Positions 52,002 to 59,560 of a stretch of DNA of 64,000 bases are shown in pieces. Below the pieces are notes generated by a model. That model was not told the origin of the DNA. It saw only the letters and a program-made list of their open reading frames with translations, and did no database searches. The translations under genes were made by a program, and so were the position numbers. Source of the DNA: Puniceicoccus vermicola (lineage in GTDB: Bacteria > Verrucomicrobiota > Verrucomicrobiia > Opitutales > Puniceicoccaceae); assembly GCF_014230055.1 (NCBI RefSeq), contig NZ_JACHVA010000126.1, forward strand, positions 124,001 to 188,000, in the 5' to 3' direction. How positions within the stretch are numbered: position 1 is the first letter of the stretch; each line of letters begins with the position of its first letter.

Positions 52002-52754
52002 CTATCGGCGACGACGTAGTACGGAAGAGGCAACGATCACAATCCCCATCAGAAGCCCGGAGGTAGAGGGTTCGGGGATCGGGTTCACGTCGTAGCTGAT
52101 TCGAGGATACTGAGTGTCCAGTTCTGTGTCGTCGGAGCGCCAGAAACGGATGCCGGGATCTCCGGTTGATCCGTTCGAAGTGATGATCAGCGTTACGATT
52201 CCATCCGTGTCATTGGCGTATGAGTCATTGAGGAATGTATCCAAAACTTCGCCGCTGATCGAGAATGGTTGATCGCCAGTGACCGTGCTCGAATCGATCG
52301 TGAAGCTGCCCAGGTCAACCGTTCCGGAAGAAATCACGCCAGTGCGGCTGCCGGTGTCGTTTTTTGGGGCGTTGTTCCAAGTGACCGTGCTCTCAGACCA
52401 ATCATCATCGTTGTCTGTAATTCCGTAAACACTGAAGTCGATGTTCCCCGTTGCACCTCCCAGGAGGACGTCAGAGTTGTTTCCTGCGATTGTCGTGAGT
52501 CCGAAGCTCGTATTGGCAAACTCCTCACCGCTTCCCAGGAGTCCGTTGAGGTTGAATTTTAAATAGATTTTTCGGTCGTTATTGGCTCCTCTTGCGGCGA
52601 TTTGCAACTGGTTGATGGAATCGTAGTTTATATCAGCATTGTCGCCACTTTTGACGAAGCTCCCCTGCGAGCTGGAAATCGTATCGGCGTAAGTCGGAGA
52701 GAGGAGTAAGGAGAGACCGAGACAGAAATAGGAGGGGGCAGTGATGTGTTTCAT
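52002..52754 (-). CDS. DNRLRE-domain PEP-CTERM protein
   Basis: The 250-residue protein has a signal peptide (APSYFCLGLSLLLSPTYA), a DNRLRE-like (CBM96-type) beta domain with KIYLKFNLNGLLGSG, WSESTVTWNNAPKN and FWRSDDTELDTQYPRISYDV, and the sorting signal IPEPSTSGLLMGIV followed by RRRR. DNRLRE domains bind polysaccharides such as alginate in some marine bacteria. A LacI-type operator TTACACGTAA lies 100 bp upstream. The gene precedes the broken beta-helix gene, and the LacI gene at 53093 lies upstream on the same strand. Confidence 0.88.
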   Translation of the reverse strand: MKHITAPSYFCLGLSLLLSPTYADTISSSQGSFVKSGDNADINYDSINQLQIAARGANNDRKIYLKFNLNGLLGSGEEFANTSFGLTTIAGNNSDVLLGGATGNIDFSVYGITDNDDDWSESTVTWNNAPKNDTGSRTGVISSGTVDLGSFTIDSSTVTGDQPFSISGEVLDTFLNDSYANDTDGIVTLIITSNGSTGDPGIRFWRSDDTELDTQYPRISYDVNPIPEPSTSGLLMGIVIVASSVLRRRR

Positions 52755-53092
52755 AGACAAGCTTTTGGAGGGTTCTCTTGAGGTTGATGGAAGGAGGGTT
52801 CCTTTCATCGATAAACCTATCGGAGATCCGGGATGCTTCAATGAGGCGTCTGTCTTACACGTAAAAAAATGGACGAACCGGACCGGGTCGAGGAGGGGGC
52901 GGATCGTCGGATCTCGCAGATCGTTTGGTCGGGAAGGGGAGCCGTTTGCTCGAATGGCTCGTTTGTGGAATCCTCCACCACTTCTCTCCCACAACGTGGG
53001 GTTCACTTCGGGGACCCCCGCCTTCGTAGAAGCATCGAGCGCTGCGCCGATGACCTGCGTATCGGTGGGATGGCGAAACGTAGAGGGCCGGA
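52755..53092. other. Gap of about 340 bp with an operator-like site and a repeat relict
   Basis: TTAC-AC-GTAA at 52855-52864, followed by AAAAAA, matches the site at 57245. GTAG-AA-GCATCGAGCGC with CGCCGATGAC at 53026-53055 resembles the 108-bp repeat hairpin with an insertion. Open frames across here are shadows. Confidence 0.5.
52855..52864. promoter_or_regulatory. LacI-type operator candidate upstream of the DNRLRE gene
   Basis: TTAC-AC-GTAA followed by an A-run. The same core with one more pair (TTTAC-AC-GTAAA) lies in the divergent gap at 57245-57256, so the same LacI protein or close paralogues may read both. Confidence 0.55.
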
Positions 53093-54121
53093 TCAGCCGG
53101 GACTTTGGATCGTTTGCCCGTCCACCCATTTCCCTTTGGTATGGAGTGCATAGGGCAAGCGTGGCAGTCCGTATTCGTTTAAGCACAACTTATCGAGGAG
53201 CAATTGGACTGCGGTTTCGGAACGGGATTCGAAGTCTTGGTCGATGCCGCTGTAGTTCTCTTCGAGAAAGCCGCAATCCAAGTGAATGATGGAGAGATCG
53301 CGAGGCACCGAGTAACCCAGCTCGGACAGCAGGGATATCGTCTCTTTGTGGCAGGTGATGAGGCAGTCAAATTCGTTCTTTCGTAGCCACTTCTCGAGTG
53401 CCGTTTTCTCGAGATAGGGGTGGTCGAAGATTCGCCGTTTTACGAAGGTGAGATTCTTGCGAAAGCTGTTCCCGAGAAAACTGTCGAGCCAGCGATTTCT
53501 CGTGTTGATATGGCCTTTTTGGGAAACGAGCAGGCCCGGCGATCGAAAGCCGTGTTCCCACAGTTTGCTGAAGGCGAGCTCCATTCCGGAGAAATTGTCG
53601 TGGACAACCTTCGATACGGGGATCGATGAGAAGGACTCGGAGAGGGAGACCGGAACGAATTTCTCCCAGGACAGATCTAAATGCCCGAAGCGAAAAGGGC
53701 CGAGAATGAGGCCACAGACCCCTCGATTCCAGAGTACTTTCGAGATGAACGGCCCTTGATCCGGTTCGATTTCATGCAACTCGACATTGCAACCGACCCG
53801 ATGGCAATGGTCGGAGATGACTGAGAGCATTTGATCTTTCAACTGCTTCGAGCGCGGTCCGAGAACCTGGTCTTTGCGGGCAATGAAGGCAAAGGTCGGA
53901 TTATCTTTGATCGTTTTCCGGCTCCGGACGCTTTTCATGAGCGTCGAAACGTAGGGATTGACGCGGTATCCAAGCTCTTCGGCCGCCGCGAAAACCTTCT
54001 TTTTGCTCTTTTCCGAAACTCTCTTGTCGTTTCGCAGGGCGAGGGAAACGGTCATGGCTGAGACCCCTGCTTTGGCGGCTACATCACGGGTCGTGATTCC
54101 GACTATTTTCCCCATAGCCAT
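53093..54121 (-). CDS. LacI-family transcriptional regulator
   Basis: The 342-residue regulator has a LacI headpiece (TTRDVAAKAGVSAMTVSLAL, then KKKVFAAAEELGYRVNPYVS) and a binding-protein core with RNRWLDSFLG, CLITCHKETISLLSELG and DLSIIHLDCGF. It lies about 340 bp upstream of the DNRLRE PEP-CTERM and beta-helix genes on the same strand, and about 100 bp after the GH16 gene. ATG 54121 is preferred; ATG 54115 is also possible. It may regulate the 52.7-48.6 kb set through the TTACACGTAA site. Confidence 0.88.
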   Translation of the reverse strand: MAMGKIVGITTRDVAAKAGVSAMTVSLALRNDKRVSEKSKKKVFAAAEELGYRVNPYVSTLMKSVRSRKTIKDNPTFAFIARKDQVLGPRSKQLKDQMLSVISDHCHRVGCNVELHEIEPDQGPFISKVLWNRGVCGLILGPFRFGHLDLSWEKFVPVSLSESFSSIPVSKVVHDNFSGMELAFSKLWEHGFRSPGLLVSQKGHINTRNRWLDSFLGNSFRKNLTFVKRRIFDHPYLEKTALEKWLRKNEFDCLITCHKETISLLSELGYSVPRDLSIIHLDCGFLEENYSGIDQDFESRSETAVQLLLDKLCLNEYGLPRLPYALHTKGKWVDGQTIQSPG

Positions 54122-54220
54122 TAGATTTGACGCCTTTTCAGGGAGACGCAACCGCTATTGGTAGCTCTGCGGAATCGATTCATTTGAGCCGGTGGGGAGC
54201 GCGACAGTCTGGCCTGCGGT

Positions 54221-56371
54221 TCAATTTTTCGGGAAAAGCTGGTTCGCTTGGTTCAGAAGATGTCTCTCCAGCGGGACGTTGGTGCGGTTCTCGTCTCTCA
54301 AGATGAGGATGATGCCGGTTTTCCGGTCGTCGATTACGGAGATTCCGAAAATCCTCCCGGCTTCCGAGGCGGCGAGATAACGGATGTCCTCGATTTGATG
54401 AGTGGGAAAGGTGGCGTCGGGCGTGGGGGCTTTGACACCCGAAGAATGATCAGGTGCAAGCGTGCCGTTTGCGAAGTCGGGAAGGGTCCTCAGAGCCCAT
54501 TCGGCGGGGAGATAGATCTCCCCATCTTCATTGCGTACGGGGGTAATCGCAGGGTCGGACGGATCCATTCGCTGTCCATCCAGGTTGTCGAAAACGAAGT
54601 TGTGACCGACCTTGAGAATGAGTCCTTCGTCAAAGGGAGAGGGCGTTGCAGGAATAAAGCGAACGACATCGGCCCGAATGAATCCCTCGTGCGAATATTC
54701 GGCCGGGTAGCTCAACTCTACGGAATTCGCGTCTCCCTTCTTCAAAGAATGGATGCCGAGGTCTATCCATTCCGGTTCGTTTCCTTTGTGCCCGATAGAC
54801 TTCTCGGTTAGGCCGTCGGCACTGAATATCCGCAACGTCGCTTCGGGCACATTGTTGTCGTAACGAACGTTGTAGAATTCGATGCGGTATTGGCCGCTTT
54901 GAGGAATTTCCGGTGTCCACCGAACCCAGCTTTCCGGTTCTTTGGAATAACGGTGGGCCCCGACTTTTCCTCGGATGGTGCTCTTTCTCCAGTTGTCCGA
55001 GTTGTCGAAGGACGCCTGTTGGTCATCCAGGAGGATTTCTCCGAGAAACTTGGGGGAGGAGGGTGCGACATGTTCGACTTCGGCCTTCTCCCCCTTCCTC
55101 GCGAAGACGATGTCGTCCACTTCGAGCCAGTGCGCGGGTTCCGAGGAAGTGGAGATCGTGATCGAGCATTTGTTTTCCGTAACTTCGATGGGGGCGAGCG
55201 TGACCTTCTTCCATTGTCGCCCCTGTGTCTTGGGGATGGTTTCCCGTTTCGGTTCTCCGCCAAACCCTTCGGCTCGTATCTCGGCAAGTTCCTGACCGCC
55301 GGAGCTTCGTACTCGCGCAGTGAGCTCGTAGGTGCCGTTCGGGATGTGGGTGAGGTCTTGTCGAATTGCGCCGCGATAGGTTTTCTCGTATGCGAAACGC
55401 AGGTACGTCATCCCTTCGAACGATTCTCGACTTTCGACCAACGTGCCCGCCCCAATGTCGCCTTCTTGGATCCAGGCGACGGGATGGTGAAGATCGCGAG
55501 GGTTCTTGGAGGCAGCGTTGTTTCGATTGTCGTATTCGAAGCTGCCATTTCCGAGTAAATTGACGCCGGGAAGCGGTTTGGCGTAGAAGCGAAAGTAGTC
55601 CCAAGAGCTTTCGCCGGGGAGCGTCTCATCCTCGACGGGACTTCCGTCTCCAAAGCCGTTCGGCGTTCCCAACGCTGTCACCCAGACGTTTTGAGGTCCG
55701 TAGAACGAAGGGTGCTTCAAGGTCCGGATGAGGGTCCCGTTTAGATACCAGTTGATTCGGTCTGGAAGCCACTCGTATCCGAAAATAAAATCTTCTTCGG
55801 AGGTATTGACCGTAGCATCGTCTACGAGTCCTTCGAGCCGACCCGTGGCGACGTGTTCACCGATATAGTAGTGGATATTCGTGTGAATCTCGGCGGGGAA
55901 TTCCGAATCGACCTCGTAGCCGTCGATTTCGATAATACGGTTGTATCTCGGGAGACTAGGCTGATTCTTCTGGTTCATTCCCAAGCTCCAGAAAGACGAG
56001 TGGAGACCGGGGCCGCCTCCCCAGAGCTTGGCCTTGGCTTCGTAGTATCCGTATCCGAAAAGAGCTTTGGAGATAATGCCCCCCGACGTGTAGCGTTGTT
56101 CGCCGTCGACCATGTCTTTGGTGAACTCGATGACCAAGCGGCCATCCGAGAGTGAGACGTTGTCCGCCAGATTCACGCTATCGATTTTTTGTCGGGACCC
56201 GGTGCGGTAGTTCCAGTTTTCCCGGTTGAGGGTAGGCTCCTCGAAGTCCTCCTCGAATAACAGTTGGTAGGATTTGTCGAGACGGCTCAGGTCCGTATCT
56301 CCAGTGGCGAAATTCATGAGTCCAAGCAAAGATAGGAAGAGGAGACCGGTGGTTCGTGGAAAATGGATCAT
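54221..56371 (-). CDS. Secreted GH16 glycanase with CBM-like, golvesin-like and copper-amine-oxidase-like domains
   Basis: The 716-residue enzyme begins with a signal peptide (TTGLLFLSLLGLMNFATG). The GH16 domain (about 35-285) has the catalytic E148-I-D150-G-Y-E153 with nucleophile and acid/base Glu, and KAKLWGGGPGLHSSFWSLG for the substrate cleft. A jelly-roll module (about 290-420) and a golvesin-C-like module (about 440-570) follow, and the C-terminus (about 590-700) resembles the small copper-amine-oxidase N-terminal-like domain used for wall binding. The target may be laminarin, agar, carrageenan or porphyran type; it cannot be fixed from sequence. The pseudopilin gene is 94 bp upstream on the same strand. 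Confidence 0.88.
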   Translation of the reverse strand: MIHFPRTTGLLFLSLLGLMNFATGDTDLSRLDKSYQLLFEEDFEEPTLNRENWNYRTGSRQKIDSVNLADNVSLSDGRLVIEFTKDMVDGEQRYTSGGIISKALFGYGYYEAKAKLWGGGPGLHSSFWSLGMNQKNQPSLPRYNRIIEIDGYEVDSEFPAEIHTNIHYYIGEHVATGRLEGLVDDATVNTSEEDFIFGYEWLPDRINWYLNGTLIRTLKHPSFYGPQNVWVTALGTPNGFGDGSPVEDETLPGESSWDYFRFYAKPLPGVNLLGNGSFEYDNRNNAASKNPRDLHHPVAWIQEGDIGAGTLVESRESFEGMTYLRFAYEKTYRGAIRQDLTHIPNGTYELTARVRSSGGQELAEIRAEGFGGEPKRETIPKTQGRQWKKVTLAPIEVTENKCSITISTSSEPAHWLEVDDIVFARKGEKAEVEHVAPSSPKFLGEILLDDQQASFDNSDNWRKSTIRGKVGAHRYSKEPESWVRWTPEIPQSGQYRIEFYNVRYDNNVPEATLRIFSADGLTEKSIGHKGNEPEWIDLGIHSLKKGDANSVELSYPAEYSHEGFIRADVVRFIPATPSPFDEGLILKVGHNFVFDNLDGQRMDPSDPAITPVRNEDGEIYLPAEWALRTLPDFANGTLAPDHSSGVKAPTPDATFPTHQIEDIRYLAASEAGRIFGISVIDDRKTGIILILRDENRTNVPLERHLLNQANQLFPKN

Positions 56372-56465
56372 TTCTCAGAGAATGGTTCTTGTGCCAGATG
56401 GCCCCATCGTCCCGTTGAGGGTTTGGAAGAAGCGGGAGGGAATCTTTGCGAAAGAACCGGAGTCC

Positions 56466-57134
56466 TCATTTCGATTGTTCCGATCCGCTCCAGAAAACAT
56501 CTTCTTCTTCGGTGGCGATTTCGTCCTTGGCCAGTAGGTCGGTGTGTCCATCCAGAAAAACAACGGCCAGCTTTCCATCGTTTCGAAAATTGATCGTACT
56601 GAGCTTGGCGGCACTCGTTTCCTTTGTATCCATGATCAGCGCCGTCTTGGGAGTCGGGCAATTGAGAAGATAGCGGCGGTTTGGTTGCTGTTCCTGAAGG
56701 AGGCGGTTCATCCCATACGAGCGTGCCAGGGGCGTGTCCTCGATGAGAGGAGATTCGAAGACGGTTCCTTCCTGAACATGACCGTATCCGGGGAATTTCT
56801 GCTCAGGATAGATGTAGGGCCAGATCTTTTCGGACCAACCGATGCGGTCTTCGTAGTCCCAGTATTCTGGGAAAAAGCCATCCGAGTCTTGCACGTAGAG
56901 TGACATCCCCTGATGGAGTTGGCGGAGGTTGGCGATGGATTTGGAGATCCGGCTTCGCTCGAGAGAGTTGCTGACAATGGGAGTCACGATTGCGATCAGA
57001 ATCCCGAGGATGGCGATCACGGTGAGGATCTCGATGAGGGTGAAGCCGCTCCGTGAATCCCGCTTGATTGAACCGGGCAAAGAAAATCGCGGGGTGAGGT
57101 CGGTCGGCGGAGCCGAGGAGCTGGAGGGTTTCAT
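56466..57134 (-). CDS. Solitary prepilin-type pseudopilin
   Basis: The 222-residue protein has SRSGFTLIEILTVIAILGIL near residue 30 with G/Phe+1/Glu+5, then a membrane helix. The C-terminal element NDGKLAVVFLDGHTDLL matches H-X9-DG with Asn for the His. It is divergent from the LacI gene at 57453 and sits upstream of the GH16 gene, so this set lacks only a PEP-CTERM partner among the elements found elsewhere. Confidence 0.86.
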   Translation of the reverse strand: MKPSSSSAPPTDLTPRFSLPGSIKRDSRSGFTLIEILTVIAILGILIAIVTPIVSNSLERSRISKSIANLRQLHQGMSLYVQDSDGFFPEYWDYEDRIGWSEKIWPYIYPEQKFPGYGHVQEGTVFESPLIEDTPLARSYGMNRLLQEQQPNRRYLLNCPTPKTALIMDTKETSAAKLSTINFRNDGKLAVVFLDGHTDLLAKDEIATEEEDVFWSGSEQSK

Positions 57135-57452
57135 GTGGGGGAAGGAGGGGGGATCTTAAAGGAACGAAAATTTAACTAAAATTTGTATTTTTAGCATGGG
57201 TCCAAAGTGAAATTCCGCGAGGAGTGCCGCGAGACCTTTTATTCTTTACACGTAAAAATTGAATGGATTGGGCTTGGCTCTAGGCGTTTGCGGTCGGTAT
57301 TCCTCGTTCATTGTTTCTCTACTTGTAGGCTCTCATTCCCCTGGGATCAGGTTCTCTTTTTCTGGTCTTCCTGGTGGTGGATGAGCCCGCGGGTGATGAC
57401 AGCATGATGACAATAGAATCTGATTTTCTTAGTAAAATTTATTAGAGAAGTG
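57135..57452. other. Divergent regulatory region, about 320 bp
   Basis: The gap lies between the pseudopilin (minus) and LacI (plus) starts. AAATTT repeats occur near 57165-57185, the inverted repeat TTTAC-AC-GTAAA at 57245-57256 and TTAGTAAAATTTATTA near 57429, just before the LacI RBS (AGAGAAG). No gene is supported within it. Confidence 0.55.
57245..57256. promoter_or_regulatory. LacI-type operator candidate in the divergent gap
   Basis: TTTAC-AC-GTAAA, a 12-bp inverted repeat with a two-base centre, about 110 bp upstream of the pseudopilin start. It shares TTACACGTAAAAA with the site at 52855, differing mainly at the edges. Confidence 0.55.
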
Positions 57453-58463
57453 ATGTCCGCAGTTCGTCTTAAAGATGTATCCGAGGAGACGGGATTTTCT
57501 CTCTCGACGGTGTCCTTGGTGCTCAACAATCGTTCGGAAGCCTCGATCCCGGAAGATACGCGGAAGAAAGTGAAGGATGCCGCCACGAAGCTGGGTTATG
57601 TTCGCCGATCCCGATCGAGTTCGAGTCGGACCCTGGTCATTGCGATTTTCGAGGATTTGCGGGATTGTTTCGAGAATCCGTACTTCGGAGAGATTTATCG
57701 AGGAGTTCAGGAGGCTTTGAAGGAGAATGGATATCACTCTATTATCCAGCATCTCGGAAGGGGATCTGCCCTCCGCGAGGTTGAGATTGCGAAAAGCATA
57801 AAAGCCGAGGGGATCTTGGTTTTGGGAGCCCCGCCTGCTTCCTTTCGCGATTCGCTCCGGAAATTTCAGGTGCCGGTGGTTTTTGTCAATGCGACCGTGG
57901 ATCATGCTTGGGATTCGGTGATTCCTGATTTCGAGCACGGGTTCCGCATTGCGCTCCAGATCTTGAAGGATCACGGGCACCGCCGGATTCTCTGCGTGAA
58001 GTCGGCTTATACCGACGAAAAATTGCCCTATCTGTCCGATCATCTGATCCGGGCGATCCGCACGTCCGGAGTCTCGGAGGGGGACATCATCTATGTCAGA
58101 AGCAAGGGAAACTCGTCCGAAGACGGTTATTCCGCGTTGCTCGCTTTTCTCAAGGCAAACCCGTCCGTTGAATTCACCGCAGCGTTTTCCGGATTCTCGA
58201 AACCTTTTGGAATGATCCGTGCCTTGGAGGAGCAAAAGAGAGAGGTCCCGGGCGATGTCAGTGTGATTGCCATCGGCGGAGATCCCCATGTGTCGGAATC
58301 GCGCTTACCGATTTCAACGGTCTTGTACCCCCTGCGCCAGGTGGGGAAGGAGGGAGTGCATCGTTTGATCGCCCGTGCGCGCGGGACTCTTGATTCTCCC
58401 GCCACCGTGGTGCTTCCGGTTCGCTATGAAGATCGGGGGACGGTGGGTAAGGCTCGAATGTGA
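57453..58463 (+). CDS. LacI-family transcriptional regulator
   Basis: The 336-residue regulator has VRLKDVSEETGFSLSTVSLV and the hinge DAATKLGYVRRSRS, then a sugar-sensing core (LVIAIFEDLRD, GYSALLAFLKANPSVEFTAA, DVSVIAIGGDP). It diverges from the pseudopilin-GH16 set and is followed on its own strand by a GH43-like gene 35 bp later. Both sides are likely regulated. The GTG at 57450 adds one residue; the ATG at 57453 has AGAGAAG upstream. Confidence 0.88.
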   Translation: MSAVRLKDVSEETGFSLSTVSLVLNNRSEASIPEDTRKKVKDAATKLGYVRRSRSSSSRTLVIAIFEDLRDCFENPYFGEIYRGVQEALKENGYHSIIQHLGRGSALREVEIAKSIKAEGILVLGAPPASFRDSLRKFQVPVVFVNATVDHAWDSVIPDFEHGFRIALQILKDHGHRRILCVKSAYTDEKLPYLSDHLIRAIRTSGVSEGDIIYVRSKGNSSEDGYSALLAFLKANPSVEFTAAFSGFSKPFGMIRALEEQKREVPGDVSVIAIGGDPHVSESRLPISTVLYPLRQVGKEGVHRLIARARGTLDSPATVVLPVRYEDRGTVGKARM

Positions 58464-58498
58464 CGGGTTTTAGCGGACCCACCCGATTGATTTGTATC

Positions 58499-59521
58499 AT
58501 GAATTCCTCCAATTTGAATGCTTCCCCAAAACCTTCCCAATTTGCGACGCTTTTCAAACGTGGACCCGAAGCGTATGGGGAGGACCAGTGCTTCCGAGAA
58601 GAAGGATGGCATGTTTGGTGTGGTTCGATTCTGGAAGACCCGAAGGATGGGAAGTTTCACCTATACTACAGCCGGTGGCCAGTTTCCGAGGGGTATGATG
58701 CTTGGGGGACCCATTCGGAGATCGCGCACGCCGTCGGAGACTCCCTTGTCGGGCCATTCACCTACGTCGAGACAATCTTTCAGCGCGAAAAAAATTCCTC
58801 CCGGTGGGATGCTCACTGTTTTCACAATGTGACCGTCAAAGCTTTTGGAGGGCGATACTTCCTCTACTACATGGGCAACCGGGGGGATGGAGACTGGTGG
58901 AATCATCGCAATAATCAGCGAATCGGCGTCGCCGTAGCCGATTCTCCGAGCGGTCCGTGGCATCGGCAGTCGCAGCCAGTCATCGACGTGTCCCCGGGGG
59001 CCTGGGATGGCTTGATGGTCTCCAATCCGACGGTTGCGGATGCCGGAGACGGGCGTTTTCTAATGATCTATAAGGGAGTGGCCGAAGGCACTATGCCGTT
59101 CGGGGGAAGGGTGCTCCACGGTCTGGCCTGGAGCGATCGCCCCGATGGTCCTTTTGTCAAAGAACCGTATCCTATTTTCGATTACAAGAATGCGGATTTC
59201 GGCTTCGAAGACCCTTTCTTGTGGCGCGAGGGAAGGAGCTTTTACTGCTTGGTGAAGGATATGGGGGGAACTCTCTCTCCGAGTGGCGAAACGGAACTTT
59301 TGCTTTTGCAGTCGGAGGATGGAATCCATTGGAGCCCGAGCAAACCGTTGCAGGTGCTGGGACGGAGACTGGAAAATCGAAACGGGAAGACGATCGCATT
59401 CGAAAGGGTAGAGCGGCCTCATTTCTTCCAGGATAGCAGGGGAACGTTAACACTTTTGGTTGCCGTAAAGCCCGAAGATCCCGAAGAGCCCTCGTGCAAC
59501 ATTCGATTGGTCTATCGGTAG
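58499..59521 (+). CDS. GH43-like five-bladed beta-propeller glycosidase
   Basis: The 340-residue protein has repeated blade motifs, WHVWCGSILEDPKDGKFHLY, DAHCFHNVTVKAFGGRYFLY, DGLMVSNPTVADAGDGRFLM and FGFEDPFLWREGRSFYCLV. These repeats with conserved Asp/Glu at blade ends match GH43/GH117/GH130-like propellers; the catalytic set cannot be assigned by eye. No signal peptide is present, so it should act in the cytosol on imported oligosaccharides. It follows the LacI gene on the same strand. Confidence 0.8.
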   Translation: MNSSNLNASPKPSQFATLFKRGPEAYGEDQCFREEGWHVWCGSILEDPKDGKFHLYYSRWPVSEGYDAWGTHSEIAHAVGDSLVGPFTYVETIFQREKNSSRWDAHCFHNVTVKAFGGRYFLYYMGNRGDGDWWNHRNNQRIGVAVADSPSGPWHRQSQPVIDVSPGAWDGLMVSNPTVADAGDGRFLMIYKGVAEGTMPFGGRVLHGLAWSDRPDGPFVKEPYPIFDYKNADFGFEDPFLWREGRSFYCLVKDMGGTLSPSGETELLLLQSEDGIHWSPSKPLQVLGRRLENRNGKTIAFERVERPHFFQDSRGTLTLLVAVKPEDPEEPSCNIRLVYR

Positions 59522-59560
59522 GGGCTATTCGGCGGGCTCGTCTTCAGGGAGTGACGTCAT

